Part shown: positions 46,036 to 57,673 of the stretch, in pieces
Numbering within the stretch: the stretch's first letter is position 1
How the letters are laid out: each line of letters starts with the position of its first letter
Source of the DNA: Henckelia pumila
Taxonomy: Eukaryota > Streptophyta > Magnoliopsida > Lamiales > Gesneriaceae
Assembly: GCF_033568475.1 (NCBI RefSeq)
Contig: NC_133123.1
Coordinates: 151,791,753-151,855,752, forward strand
Length of the DNA: 64,000 nucleotides
Direction of reading: 5' to 3'
The notes under the pieces: model-generated
Told to the model about the DNA's origin: nothing
Database searches by the model: none
What the model saw: the letters and a program-made list of their open reading frames with translations, nothing else
Position numbers and translations under genes: made by a program

Positions 46036-49000
46036 CTATAGCCAACTAGTCATACTACGTAGACCCATTGCTTCGCGATGTTTGTCAAACAATGGTCCTG
46101 GCAAAGGCTTAGTAAGTGGATCAGCGATATTGTCTGCAGAGGCCACTCGTTCGACACTGATGTCTCCTCTTTCCACAATCTCCCGGATTATGTGGTATTT
46201 CCTCAGTACGTGTTTGGATCTTTGATGAGACCTTGGTTCCTTTGCTTGAGCAACGGCACCCGTGTTGTCACAGTACACCGGGACTGGACCAACAAATTCA
46301 GGAATGACGCCCAACTCTTGGACGAAATTCCTCATCCAAACGGCCTCTTTAGCAGCAGCTGATGCTGCAATGTATTCAGCCTCAGTGGTGGAATCCGCTG
46401 TGGTGTCCTGCTTGGAACTCTTCCAAGAGACAGCACCACCATTGAGCATGAACACAAATCCAGAGGTTGACTTCGAGTCATCCACATCACTTTGGAAGCT
46501 AGAGTCGGTATAGCCTTCCAGTTTGAGTTCTCGTCCTCCATAAACCATGAACATATTCTTAGTCCTTCGCAAGTACTTAAGAATGTCCTTCACGGCTTTC
46601 CAATGCATCTGACCAGGATTAGACTGATATCTGCTCGTGACACTCAGAGCAAATGCTACATCCGGTCTGGTAGATATCATCCCATACATGATACTACCTA
46701 TAGCTGACGCATATGGTACATGTGTCATATTCTCTATCTCTGCATCAGTCTTGGGACACATAGACTTGGATAGAGAAACTCCATGACACATGGGTAGATG
46801 TCCTCTCTTGGACCCATCCATTGAAAACCGTTTCAATATGGTATCGATGTAGGTTGATTGAGTGAGTCCTATCATTCTCTTAGATCTATCCCTATAGATC
46901 TGTATCCCAAGAATGTAGGATGCCTCACCCAAATCCTTCATCGAAAATCTACCTGATAACCATATCTTTGTTGACTGCAACATCCCTACATCATTCCCAA
47001 TGAGTAGGATGTCATCAACATAAAGTACTAAGAATGTCACCGCATCCTTAACTACTTTCTTGTACACGCAAGGTTCCTCCGGGTTCTTGATGAAACCAAA
47101 ATCTTTAATTGTTTCATCAAATTTCTGGTTCCAACTTCTTGATGCTTGTTTTAGACCATAAATTGATCTTTGAAGCTTGCATACCTTATGCTCGCTTCCC
47201 ATGGATGTGAACCCCTCAGGCTGCTTCATATAGATTTCTTCCTTAATGTCTCCATTAAGAAAAGCAGTCTTCACATCCATTTGCCATATCTCATAGTTAT
47301 ACCATGCAGCTATGGCAATAAGGATTCTTATGGACTTGAACATAGCAACTGGTGAAAAGGTTTCATCATAGTCAACTCCTTGCCTTTGAGTATAACCTTT
47401 CGCCACCAATCGCGCCTTGTAGGTTAATACCTTACCATCAGGCCCAAGCTTTCTTTTGTAGATCCATTTACACCCTATTGGAACAATTCCATCGGGAGGA
47501 TCCACTAAAGACCAGACTTGGTTAGTATGCATCGAATCCAATTCTGACTGCATAGCTTCAAGCCATAAATTCGAATCCGCATCAGAAATTGCTTCCTTGA
47601 AGCTTCTTGGATCACATCCAATGTCGGGTTCATCTTGACCCTCTTCAAGAAGAAGACCATATCGAACTGGAGGTCTAGAAGTCCTTTCGGATCTTCTAGG
47701 TGCAGGCGTGTCCAGCAATGGTTCCTGAGGTGTGGAATCGTTATTTTGTATTTCGGGTTCTTCTCGAACTTCTTCGAGTTCCATCATCTCGCCTTTCTTA
47801 TCCAATAAGAACTCCTTCTCCAAGAAGGTGGCATTCCGTGAAACAAACACCTTTGTTTCAGCAGGATAATAGAAATAATATCCGATTGAATTCTTCGGAT
47901 ACCCCACAAAATAACACAAGCTGGATCGACTATCCAACTTATCTCCCACTGTCCGCTTCACGTAAGCAGGACATCCCCAAATCCTCAAGTACGAATACTT
48001 AGGAGCTTTGCCATTCCATAACTCGTATGGTGTTTTGTCCACTGCTTTAGTGTGGACGTTGTTCAACAACAATACCGCCGTTTCAAGCGCATAGCCCCAA
48101 AACGAAGGTGGAAGCTCAGTGAAGCTCATCATGGATCGAACCATGTCCAACAAAGTTCGATTACGACGCTCCGATACACCATTAAGCTGTGGTGTCATAG
48201 GAGGAGTCCACTGAGAGAGAATCCCATTCTCTTTTAGATAGTCCAAAAACTCGGTACTCAAGTATTCTCCACCTCGATCCGATCGAAGTGCTTTAATACT
48301 TTTACCTAGCTTGTTTTCTACTTCAGCCTTGAATTCTTTGAACTTTTCAAATGCTTCAGACTTATATTTCATTAAATATAAATACCCATACCTAGAATAA
48401 TCATCAGTAAAGGTAATGAAGTAGGTGTGGCCATGTTGAGTCCCTACTCTAAATGGACCACAAACATCTGTATGGATCAAATCCAACAGATTTTGACTAC
48501 GCTCAGGCTTCCCCTTAAAAGGAGATTTAGTCATTTTCCCTTTTAGGCAGGATTCACAAGTAGGTAGAGAGTTAATATCAGACATATCAAACATGCCCTC
48601 TCCCACTAGCTTGTTCATCCTCCTTGAGGAAATATGACCTAGTCTAGCGTGCCATAGGTTTGCCGGGTTTTGACTATCGATTTTCCTTTTGTTTGTTGTT
48701 GCCGGTTTGTCAATACAATTCACTGGAACGTCTTTTAGTTTTAAATTGTATAGATCGTTTTCAAGTTGTCCATTTCCAATTAAACATTCATTCTTGTAAA
48801 TATTGCAAATCCCATTCACAAAATTACAAGAATAACCATCTCTATCAAGCATAGAAATAGAAATAATGTTTTTAATTAAATCTGGCACAAATAAAACATC
48901 TCTCAACAATAATTTAAAACCATTCTGCAAAATCAAACAAACATCTCCAATGGCCGTAGCTTCAACTCTGGAACCATTCCCGAGCCTCAGCTGGGTCTCA

Positions 49001-49950
49001 CCCATTCTAAGCCTGCGACTTCTTGTCATCACCTGCAAATCATTGCAAATGTGAGATCCACATCCGGTATCCAATACCCAAGAAGTTGTATTAAGTGACA
49101 TGTTTATTTCGATATAGAACATACCCTTTGCAGTTCCCAACTGCTCAAGATACTCCTTGCAGTTGCGCTTCCAATGACCCGGCTTCTTGCAGTAATGGCA
49201 AACATCCTTGGATTTTCCATTGTTTGAAGCCTTTGTCTTTTGCTTCTTCTCGGGTTCCACTTTCTTGGGTGGGGCAGAACGTTTCTTGCCCTTCATACTT
49301 GGCCCCTTCTTAGCAGAAGATGAGGAGCCCACCAAGAAAGCTGGCTTATCCTTCTTAAGTGTGGATTCATATGTAACGAGCATATTGACCATCTCTTCAA
49401 GGGTGGCCTCTATCTTGTTCATATTAAAATTTATCACGAATCCATCAAATGAAGAAGGAAGAGATAGAAGCAGCAAGTCCACATTGAGTTCATGCTCCAA
49501 CACCAAATCAAGGGTCGCTAACTTCTGTATGAGCCAAATCACTCGTACCCCATGATCACGGACCGAAGTCCCTTCACGCATGCGGCACGTCATCAACTCC
49601 TTAACAGTAGAGAACCTTTCAGCCCTCGACTGAGCCCCAAAAAGTTCCTTGAGTTGCGCGTGAATGTCAGCAGCATTCACCGTGTCCTCAAATCGCCTCT
49701 GGAGTTCATCAGACATCGAGGCTTGCATATAGCATTTGGTCTTGATGTCATGGTCACACCATGCATCAAGTTTGGCCAATTCCTCCGGACTTATGTCAGC
49801 TGGTGCTTCCTTCGGAGGTGCTTTCTCTAACACGTAGAGCATTTTCTCCGAAGTTAAGACAATCTTCAACTTCCGGAACCATTCCGTATAGTTGGCGCCA
49901 GTCAGCTTGTTTTGTTCGAGGATCGAGAATAAAGGATTTCGCGAATTCAT
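46036..49950 (-). CDS. Copia D gag-pol polyprotein
   Basis: A 1304-residue single frame that supplies all proteins of a Ty1/copia element: Gag (residues 1 to about 240, MNSRNPLFSILEQNKLTGANY), zinc knuckle (about 251-264, CHYCKKPGHWKRNC), aspartic protease (about 292-300, VLDTGCGSHIC), pre-integrase zinc region (LWHARLGHISSRRMN and CESCLKG), integrase core with Asp of TDVCGPF, Asp of LRSDRGGEY and Glu of NGVSERRNRTL, copia-type reverse transcriptase (WLEAMQSELDSM to catalytic LYVDDILL) and RNase H (GYTDSSFQSD, TTEAEYIA). The integrase-before-RT order defines copia. The start is the first Met after the long leader. No frameshift or stop is seen, so it may still be functional. Confidence 0.96.
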   Translation of the reverse strand: MNSRNPLFSILEQNKLTGANYTEWFRKLKIVLTSEKMLYVLEKAPPKEAPADISPEELAKLDAWCDHDIKTKCYMQASMSDELQRRFEDTVNAADIHAQLKELFGAQSRAERFSTVKELMTCRMREGTSVRDHGVRVIWLIQKLATLDLVLEHELNVDLLLLSLPSSFDGFVINFNMNKIEATLEEMVNMLVTYESTLKKDKPAFLVGSSSSAKKGPSMKGKKRSAPPKKVEPEKKQKTKASNNGKSKDVCHYCKKPGHWKRNCKEYLEQLGTAKGMFYIEINMSLNTTSWVLDTGCGSHICNDLQVMTRSRRLRMGETQLRLGNGSRVEATAIGDVCLILQNGFKLLLRDVLFVPDLIKNIISISMLDRDGYSCNFVNGICNIYKNECLIGNGQLENDLYNLKLKDVPVNCIDKPATTNKRKIDSQNPANLWHARLGHISSRRMNKLVGEGMFDMSDINSLPTCESCLKGKMTKSPFKGKPERSQNLLDLIHTDVCGPFRVGTQHGHTYFITFTDDYSRYGYLYLMKYKSEAFEKFKEFKAEVENKLGKSIKALRSDRGGEYLSTEFLDYLKENGILSQWTPPMTPQLNGVSERRNRTLLDMVRSMMSFTELPPSFWGYALETAVLLLNNVHTKAVDKTPYELWNGKAPKYSYLRIWGCPAYVKRTVGDKLDSRSSLCYFVGYPKNSIGYYFYYPAETKVFVSRNATFLEKEFLLDKKGEMMELEEVREEPEIQNNDSTPQEPLLDTPAPRRSERTSRPPVRYGLLLEEGQDEPDIGCDPRSFKEAISDADSNLWLEAMQSELDSMHTNQVWSLVDPPDGIVPIGCKWIYKRKLGPDGKVLTYKARLVAKGYTQRQGVDYDETFSPVAMFKSIRILIAIAAWYNYEIWQMDVKTAFLNGDIKEEIYMKQPEGFTSMGSEHKVCKLQRSIYGLKQASRSWNQKFDETIKDFGFIKNPEEPCVYKKVVKDAVTFLVLYVDDILLIGNDVGMLQSTKIWLSGRFSMKDLGEASYILGIQIYRDRSKRMIGLTQSTYIDTILKRFSMDGSKRGHLPMCHGVSLSKSMCPKTDAEIENMTHVPYASAIGSIMYGMISTRPDVAFALSVTSRYQSNPGQMHWKAVKDILKYLRRTKNMFMVYGGRELKLEGYTDSSFQSDVDDSKSTSGFVFMLNGGAVSWKSSKQDTTADSTTEAEYIAASAAAKEAVWMRNFVQELGVIPEFVGPVPVYCDNTGAVAQAKEPRSHQRSKHVLRKYHIIREIVERGDISVERVASADNIADPLTKPLPGPLFDKHREAMGLRSMTSWL

Positions 49951-51465
49951 TGTATGAAATACTGAAAAGGAAAACAGACATATATCAATGATTGTTTAAC
50001 AATTTACTAAGACATAAAATAGGCGAATTTAATTTTATGAATCTCACTCCCACTATTTTAACGATTTCACCACCCTCTAGTGAAAACGGGAAACTTTTTC
50101 CTTAGTGAGAACATGGAGTCCAATTGACAAACTTATGGTCCCGAATAATATCAGCCAACCATAATTCTCAAAAGGTAGAGCCCAATTGCTTCCAAAGCAA
50201 CCCCCATGTATTTACCTCATGTCCAATAAGGGCCCAATAATATGACGCCGTTTAAAGTGACATGTCAAGATGACCCATCAATATTAAGTTGTGATGGACG
50301 GTCGCCATGTGGATCCCCCAATAATATGAGCCGATCCCATGGGAGTTCCACCCAACTTACAACATTTGTCGATCCAATGTACAGCTTTCCGACGGACGGG
50401 CCCCCCCAATAATATGAGCCGGACCGTATCCGCGGGTAGCATCACATACATTGACCGTTGATGGAAGGTAGGAACATTTAAACAATATTTAAATTTCCTT
50501 TATTTATCTTGATATAAATTTTAAATCATATTTAAAATGAGGGATTTTATTTATAAAAATATTTGTCTCATCATATTTAATTTATTGCATGCATTGCCGG
50601 ATTCACGCAATTTATGTCTAAACATGCATACAATCATAATATCACATATTATATAGGATGATCGATTCCATTTCTAATTGACCCGTGGTTGCCAATCACG
50701 GGTCTTAGTCCAATCCTAGGTAATATGCAGTATGCAAATGCAATCCTATTACATATGCTTCCAATTTACATTTCTTCAGTCTTCATTGTCTGCTGGGCCC
50801 ACCATCTTCAAATCTTGATCTCCCACTAAATCTAATGTATTTACAATAAATAACAATGACAAGTAGGGGATACATTTTTAGGGGGTGGGAACGGGCTATA
50901 AACCAAGCCCACTTTTATTACATATGACATTCATATCGGGCCATAAACCAGGCCCATTAATAAAACCAACAACAATAAAGACAAAATGTAAATTCCTAAC
51001 ATACACCTACAAAATTGGTCATGGCAATCGATCATCCTTATCCAATAACATTTAATTCAAAATTAATTTATTGGATAACATGCTGTGGCAATTCAAATTT
51101 AAACAAGATAAAATCATATTTTATATATAAAATCACATTTCACATATAAAATCATATTTTATCTCCATATCAAATAAAATCATATTTTATCTATAAAATC
51201 CAATTTTACAAATAAAATCATATTTTACTTAATATATCATAAGATCATATCTTATCATCAATTGTACCAAAATAATTGATTTCAAAATTCAATTTACGGA
51301 TAAAATATTAAAATTTTCCAAAAATTCAAATTTATCCAAAATCAATTTTAAAATTTACGGACTCGAACAATTCGATCCGAAATCTCGTGAACCAATCAAA
51401 AACAATTTTTGACCGGACCAAAAATAAAATTTTAAATATTAAAATTAATAAAAATATAATTTTTC

Positions 51466-51803
51466 CGCGGGCCACCCGGGACACTCCCGGGTTGGCCCGC
51501 ACCCGGGGCGCGGGCCGGGGGCAGCCCGGCTGCCCCCTTAGGGCAGCGCCTGGCGCCGCCCCTGGGCGGCGCCGAGCGCCGCCCCTGGGCAGCGCCGAGC
51601 GCCGCCCCTGCGCAGCGCCCAGCGCTGCGCTGGGCAGCGCACAGCGCTGCCCTGGGCGGCGACGGTCGCCGCCTTGGGCGGCGCCGTGCGCCGCCTTGGG
51701 CGGCGCCGTGCGCCCCCTTTGGGCGGCGCCGTGCGCCGCCCGGGGCAGCAACAATTGCTGCCCCACCGGGCAGCGATCCAATCGCTGCCCGGGTTTTGCC
51801 CCG
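51466..51803 (-). repeat. GC-rich palindromic minisatellite in copia D leader
   Basis: Repeated units of the type gggcggcgccgtgcgccgcc, roughly 23-30 bases each and nearly self-complementary. It sits about 115 bases inside the 5' LTR and is extremely GC-rich in an AT-rich setting. The RNA would fold very stably. Confidence 0.85.
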
Positions 51804-51905
51804 AAAAATTTTTTTTTTTATTTAAAAATATTTATTTTGTTTCATAAACCGAGACTCAAAAATTTTGTACAATTGATTAATTCAATCGATTGATCTGAGC
51901 AACCT

Positions 51906-51918
51906 GGCTCTGATACCA
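51906..51918 (-). other. Copia D primer-binding site
   Basis: TGGTATCAGAGCC on the minus strand, initiator tRNA-Met type, one base from the 5' LTR. Confidence 0.9.
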
Positions 51919-51919
51919 C

Positions 51920-53781
51920 TTTTGGAAAACTGGCGAGTTCCCAGACCAATTACGATTGATACCCGGTGCAGCGGAAGTTTAAAAATTTTCTCATGGAACG
52001 ATTCCATGGTGTGGGTATCAACCATACAACGATTGAATTATTGTGTGTAAAATTTAAATAACAATTAAATAAATTTTACCTCAAATCTCGCAACGAGATT
52101 AATGGACACCAACAGAACAATTCTGCTCTTGTTGTCTCTCCCTGGAACCGATGAACGCCTTCAATCAGGTCCACGAACAGAGGTTTAATCCCTCTGATAG
52201 ATTGCACTAGAAAATCTATCAGAAGTTTTCTGCGAAGAGAATACACGAATTTGATTCGTTATTCCTTACTGTGATTCAAAATCACAGACCGGAATTTCTC
52301 TGTGACAGAGCAAGGGGGCGGCCGAAATATTATTTGAGAGAGCTAGGGTTTTTCGATTTTTGCTCTCAAAAATTATGACCTGTTGTATGTAATTTCTGTA
52401 CTGAAATAACTTATTTATAATGCAGGCCACTAACACCTTAGGGCCCATTAGTCATAAGCTGGGGCCCGACAAGCAAAGCCCGCTCGTTCAGAAATTAATA
52501 TAAAATTCATCGTGACTCTGATTGATGAAACGATTTCACCAATGTGCACAGAAACCATTTCTGCACGTTTTAAAGTCAAAATAAATTTTCCTGAATCCGA
52601 ATTCAGTGGTTTCCAAAAATGTCCATCCCTATGTCATTTTAGGAAATCCTACTCCCTTACTCTTATTTAAGAAGTCCAACTCCTTAGTTCATTAAATTTA
52701 ACTCTTTAAATTTAACTATCTCAACGGGGATTAAAACTCCATTACACTGTGTGACCCTCAATGGTTCAGGGATACAGCTAGCCGTGGGCTCACAACTCCT
52801 TGTGACTCGGAACAACACTTTCCGACTTGCCCAACGAATCATGGTAAAGCGCCTAGCAACATCGCCCCATGATTCCCTAGGTATCACTGATAGTGCCTAC
52901 AAGAACCAGTAGATTTTGGTTAGCGTACAGTACGGTCCCTTCATCCAAATATCCCGATCGAATCAACAACCATTGGTATATCGAGAGTCGCTCAAGATTC
53001 GATAACTATGCAATACATCTTGAAGATCAAATTAGTGACATCGCATGTGCTACTAAGAAACCATTTCTTAAATCACATCAAGTACTCTGGCCAGAGATTT
53101 GTCACACTAATATCTCCTCAGATCGCATAGGATATCCACACTCGCAAGTATGTGGTGAATCCTTGACAACAATGCATTGACTCCTATATGTGTCGTAACT
53201 GTACCCAATCTCGACACCTGATGACCCCCTCAGAGTCGGTAAACGAGTCAAAGCACAGTACTAGCATATAGAGTCTCCATGATGTTTCAAGTCGTAAGGA
53301 CTAATGGTGTACAACCAAAACCGCGGACTTTATCCACTCGATAAGTGATAACCACTTGGAAAGTCCGGATAGGGTAGTTCGACTATTCATCCTATGAATA
53401 TCCATTTGCATGCTTCGAACATCTCCATGTTCCCTACCAATGAAACGTGGTACTCCGCATCGCAAATGCTAGTCTCAAACTCGAGCGATCCTTATCCTTA
53501 TTATCGGACGGCTCAATCGACTAGGAACGGTTTTAGAATATACAGTGACTATAAGATGTATTTCATGATAGACATCTCCATGTTCTACCACATCTTACAT
53601 ACACTATAGTATATTCAAGGTCTTTATCAAAACAACAATAGTATATCACAATATAACAATATGAAGTAATATAAAGTCATTGCCATAAAAGTGTAAATAA
53701 TATTAAACAAAAGATTGTTTATACAAAGAGTCAACAAAGCCCATAGCCACACAGTTGGCTCACTGGGCACCCACTCTTACA
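51920..53781 (-). repeat. Copia D 5' LTR
   Basis: Counterpart of 44160-46021, drives transcription toward lower coordinates. TATA at 52411-52419. No difference from the other LTR was noticed on line-by-line comparison. Confidence 0.92.
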
Positions 53782-53786
53782 ACAAC
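53782..53786. repeat. Right 5-bp target duplication of copia D
   Basis: acaac, second copy. Confidence 0.88.
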
Positions 53787-56083
53787 ATTTGAGAATTGTT
53801 CTACAGACGTTACGAGATAAGCAGCTATATGCGAAATTGAGCAAGTGTGAATTCTGGCTTGATCGGGTAGTATTTCTCGGTCATGTGATTACGAGTGAAG
53901 GGATATCTGTTGATCCTAGTAAGATAGAGGCAGTGCTGAACTGGTCTCGTCCGACGACAGTTGCTGAGATTCGTAGTTTCTTGGGTCTAGCGGGATATTA
54001 CCGTCGGTTCATCGAGAATTTTTCACAGTTGGCCAGGCCTTTGACTCAGCTTACTCGGAAAGATGTTGCCTTCATTTGGTCCTCGGATTGTGAGGAGTCA
54101 TTTCACGAGCTGCGTAGACGTCTTACTACTGCACCTGTGCTAGCTCTACCTTCTGGATCAGGAGGTTATGTTGTCTATACTGATGCCTCTGGTCAGGGGT
54201 TAGGATGTGTTTTGACACAGCATGGACATGTTATTGCCTATGCTTCTCGACAGTTGAAGTTGCATGAGAGTAATTATCCAGTGCATGATCTCGAGTTAGC
54301 CGCCATTGTATTTGCGCTCAAGATTTGGAGACATTATCTTTATGGCGAGAAATTTGAGATATTTACGGATCACAAGAGTTTGAAGTATTTATTCACTCAG
54401 GCAGAGTTGAATATGCGACAGAGACGCTGGATGGATCTCCTGAAGGATTATGATTGTGAAATCAAATATCATCCAGGTTCTGCTAATCTTACTGCTGATG
54501 CCTTGAGTTGGCAGGTAAGACTGTCTGCACTTCAGACTAATGAAATATCTCATATGATTCAAGAATGCTGTTCATTGAGTTTTACGCTCAAGCACAAGAA
54601 AGGGATGAATGGTATTCGTTTGTATACTATTCTATCTGAGCCAGCATTGTATTCTCGGATCAGAGATGCTCAGATATCTGATGTTAAGACTCAGCGATTG
54701 GCACGTCTAGCCAATGGAGTTAATACATCTGGATTCCATTTTCAGGCAGATGGTTTATTGTGCCTATCCAATAGAGTAGTTGTACCTAATGTTGCGGAGC
54801 TCAGGAATGATATTCTATCTCAAGCTCACAGGAGTCGATTATCAGTTCATCCTGGAAGTATGAAAATGTATAATGACTTGCGAACTAGATTCTGGTGGAA
54901 GGGAATGAAGCGAAGTGTTTATCAGTTTGTTTCGAGATGTTTGGTTTGTCAACAGGTCAAAGTTGAACATCGACGACCAGGTGGATTACTGCAGAATCTT
55001 GAGATTCCCGAATGGAAGTGGGAGCACGTGACTATGGATTTTGTCACCCACTTGCCTATGACTTCACGTCAGTGTGATGCTATCTGGGTCGTTGTTGACC
55101 GTTTGACGAAATCAGCACATTTCATTCCTTATAACCGGGAATATTCTTATGATCGCATGGCACGCTTATATATCCAGGAGATTGTGCGATTACATGGGAT
55201 TCAAGTGAGTATTGTCAGTGATAGAGATCCGCGATTTACTTCACATTTTTGGGGTAGTTTTCAGCAGGCGTTGGGTACCACTCTGAGTTTGAGCACGGCG
55301 TATCATCCGGAGACTGACGGGCAGTCAGAGCGCACTATTCGTACGCTGGAGGATATGCTACGTTCTTCTGTCATGGACTTTGGTTTATCTTGGCAGGATC
55401 AGTTACCTTTGATTGAATTTGCCTACAATAACAGTTATCATCGTAGTATTGATATGGCACCTTTCGAGGCATTGTATGGTCGACGGTGTCGTACTCCGTT
55501 ATTCTGGGATGAAGTCGGGGAACGGCAAGTCGAGGGTCCTGAATTGGTGCAGCAGGTTGTAGACAAGGTAGATTTGATCAAGCATAGGATCAAAGTTGCT
55601 CAAGATAGACAAGCCAGTTATGCGAATATTCGCCGCAGGCCACTTCAGTTTGAGCCTGGTGAATATGTTTTTCTGCGAGTATCACCTTTCAGGAAGGTGA
55701 TGAGATTCGGTATGAAAGGCAAGTTGTCTCCTCGTTACATTGGGCCTTTCCAGATACTGGAGAAGATCGGAGATGTTGCTTATCGTTTGGCTTTACCGCC
55801 ATCTCTTTCCAGTATACACAATGTTTTTCATGTGTCGTTGCTTCGACAGTACATAGCTGATGAATCTCATGTGATTCAATCTACTGATATTCAGCTAGAG
55901 CCAGATCTGTCTTTTGTTGAACGACCAATCTGTATCCTAGACAGGAAGGAGAAAGTTCTTCGGAACAAGACTATACCACTTGTGATGGTACAGTGGCAGC
56001 GCCGAGGCGTTGAAGAAGCAACTTGGGAAACTGAGAGTCGTATGCGAGCAGAATATCCTGAGTTGTTTGCTTTGTATTTTTGA
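53787..56083 (+). pseudogene. Gypsy A pol, 3' part
   Basis: Continues gypsy A in phase from just after the reverse-transcriptase catalytic motif: the rest of RT, RNase H ([15 protein letters not shown]), integrase zinc region ([13 protein letters not shown] and CLVCQQVK), catalytic Asp of MDFVTHLP and of [14 protein letters not shown], Glu region ([13 protein letters not shown]), and a chromodomain-like C-terminus ([20 protein letters not shown]). No internal stop. RNase H ends DALSWQ where related copies have DALSRK. The C-terminal motif supports the chromovirus (Del/Tekay) lineage. Confidence 0.92.
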
Positions 56084-56187
56084 TTACCATATAAGATGTA
56101 ATTACCGTTGTTGTAATAAGACATGGTTTGATGTTTCATATTGTTATCTTTATTGTCTTTAGATGTTATTTCGCGGATGAAATATCT

Positions 56188-56201
56188 AAAGGTGGGGAGA
56201 A
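56188..56201 (+). other. Gypsy A polypurine tract
   Basis: aaaggtggggagaa immediately before the 3' LTR. Confidence 0.85.
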
Positions 56202-57668
56202 TGTAGTAACCCGGAACCCATTTTAAGATAATAATATGTTAAACATGATTAAGGGTTGGTAATTGATCTATTTCGGAGTGTTATTGGACTTCGGAAGAGG
56301 AATTTGGGCTTTTGACTTTGGGCCAGATCGGAAGCTCCGATCCCAGTTCGGAAGCTCCGATCCTGACCACTTCGGAAGCAGATCGGATGCACGGGGATCG
56401 GACGTTCCGATCAGGAACGGAGGTTCCGATCTCAGCCAGCCAGCAATGCTCGATGACTCAGCCGTGAGTTTTGACAAGTGTTGATCGGGGGTTCGATCGG
56501 AAGTTCCGATCCCGGAAAGGTGGTTCCGATCCCGACGTGTCGGACATGCACAGAATGAGCTGGAATCGGAAGCTCCGATCCCGAGATCGGTGGTTCCGAT
56601 CGTTGCCGAGATTTTGGCTATAAATAGGGCTCATTTGCTTCAGTTTTAAAATACGAATTCCCGCGTTTCCTTCTTCAGTTATATAGTGTGAGATATACAC
56701 TTGAGGGCCCTATCGGTTAATAGTGAGGTTCTGAAATAACCACGGTGAGGTTATAGTCATTCAGGACTAGCGACTCCAAAGGGCTAACTACGGACGAAGG
56801 TATGGTCCGGGAATCTATTTAAGTTTTGGGAGTACTTATTAGCTTAGTTAAGGCTTATAGAATTTATGTAGTGATACGGTGAACTTTTGAATATAGGCTT
56901 GGAACCTAGGATCTATTATACTTGAACTAGCCTAGAGGTACGTACACATTGACTGAGATTGCCAGCGAGTATACATGTTTATATGTTGCATTTATTTGGC
57001 ATTATTATATGGCATGATGTATGATTTACCGTTTTTTTTATATACTCATATGTCATGTGCATATACACGTTGAGTCTATTCCTTGTTATACCTGATTATA
57101 GAGCCGCTCATCTCTATACTCGATAGTCTGTCACTGAGAGTACCGCGACGGCGGGGGCATTTATGTCTGTCTACTCTGGTGTACTAGACGAGTGTGGTTG
57201 CACCCAGAGGTTGATCCGTGCGGTGGCAGCACTCATATGGCGCCGGTTCTGAGCATGACTTTTCAGATGACCCTGTACCAGTCATCATGTTGCATGCATT
57301 ATATACATATGTTTACTCATGTCTATGTACTGGGCGTAGCGCTCACGTCCTAGTTGTTATCTTGGACACCCTATTTCATGGGGCAGGTCGCAGGATGGAC
57401 GGAGCTGGTAGTTCAAGGCAGGACTAGGGAGCAGGAGCTTTGAAAGTTTTTATACAGCACGATTTATTAGCTGTATAATGTTTACTTTTAAGAATTTCGA
57501 TATGGTTGTATCACTACAGATTTAAGCCTGGATTATATTACTAAGCTGATATGTAAATTATGGATTATGTTTCCGCACGTTTTTACTCTGTTAAGTTTTT
57601 TGCTGTATTAAGTTTAATGCATGCTATTAGTTGCCAGTTAGTAGGTGATTCCATGCAGGGTCACTACA
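56202..57668 (+). repeat. Gypsy A 3' LTR
   Basis: 1467 bases, nearly identical to 40417-41883 (three substitutions seen). Contains the same palindrome array and TATA box. Confidence 0.93.
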
Positions 57669-57673
57669 CGTAC
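57669..57673. repeat. Right 5-bp target duplication of gypsy A
   Basis: cgtac, second copy. Confidence 0.85.

Larger units (their letters stand above)
49951..51919 (-). other. Copia D leader between polyprotein and 5' LTR
   Basis: Nearly 2 kb without credible coding capacity. It holds four degenerate copies of a unit centred on aataatatgagcc (50144, 50236, 50320, 50408, so spaced about 88), a run of AT-rich sequence with repeated aaaatcatatttta, and a very GC-rich block (51466-51803). Frames across the GC block are repeat artefacts. Confidence 0.75.
44160..53781 (-). mobile_element. Copia D retrotransposon, full-length and apparently intact
   Basis: A 9622-base element on the minus strand: two 1862-base LTRs that look identical, primer-binding site, a 2-kb leader, one uninterrupted polyprotein frame, polypurine tract, and acaac target duplications. 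It is the youngest layer of the nest. Same family as copia C. Lineage is possibly Tork/Angela by LTR length, not established. Confidence 0.95.
40417..57668 (+). mobile_element. Gypsy A retrotransposon, interrupted by copia D
   Basis: Two 1467-base LTRs, a tRNA-Met primer site, one long gag-pol frame, a polypurine tract and 5-bp target duplications are all present. Without the 9.6-kb copia D insertion the element is about 7.6 kb. It is inserted in gypsy B's reverse transcriptase, just after the catalytic motif. Confidence 0.93.

Noticed and set aside
51332-51893. Overlapping 149- and 168-codon frames on both strands
   Set aside because: They are translations of the GC-rich minisatellite in copia D's leader, with Arg/Ala/Pro/Gly-rich low complexity.
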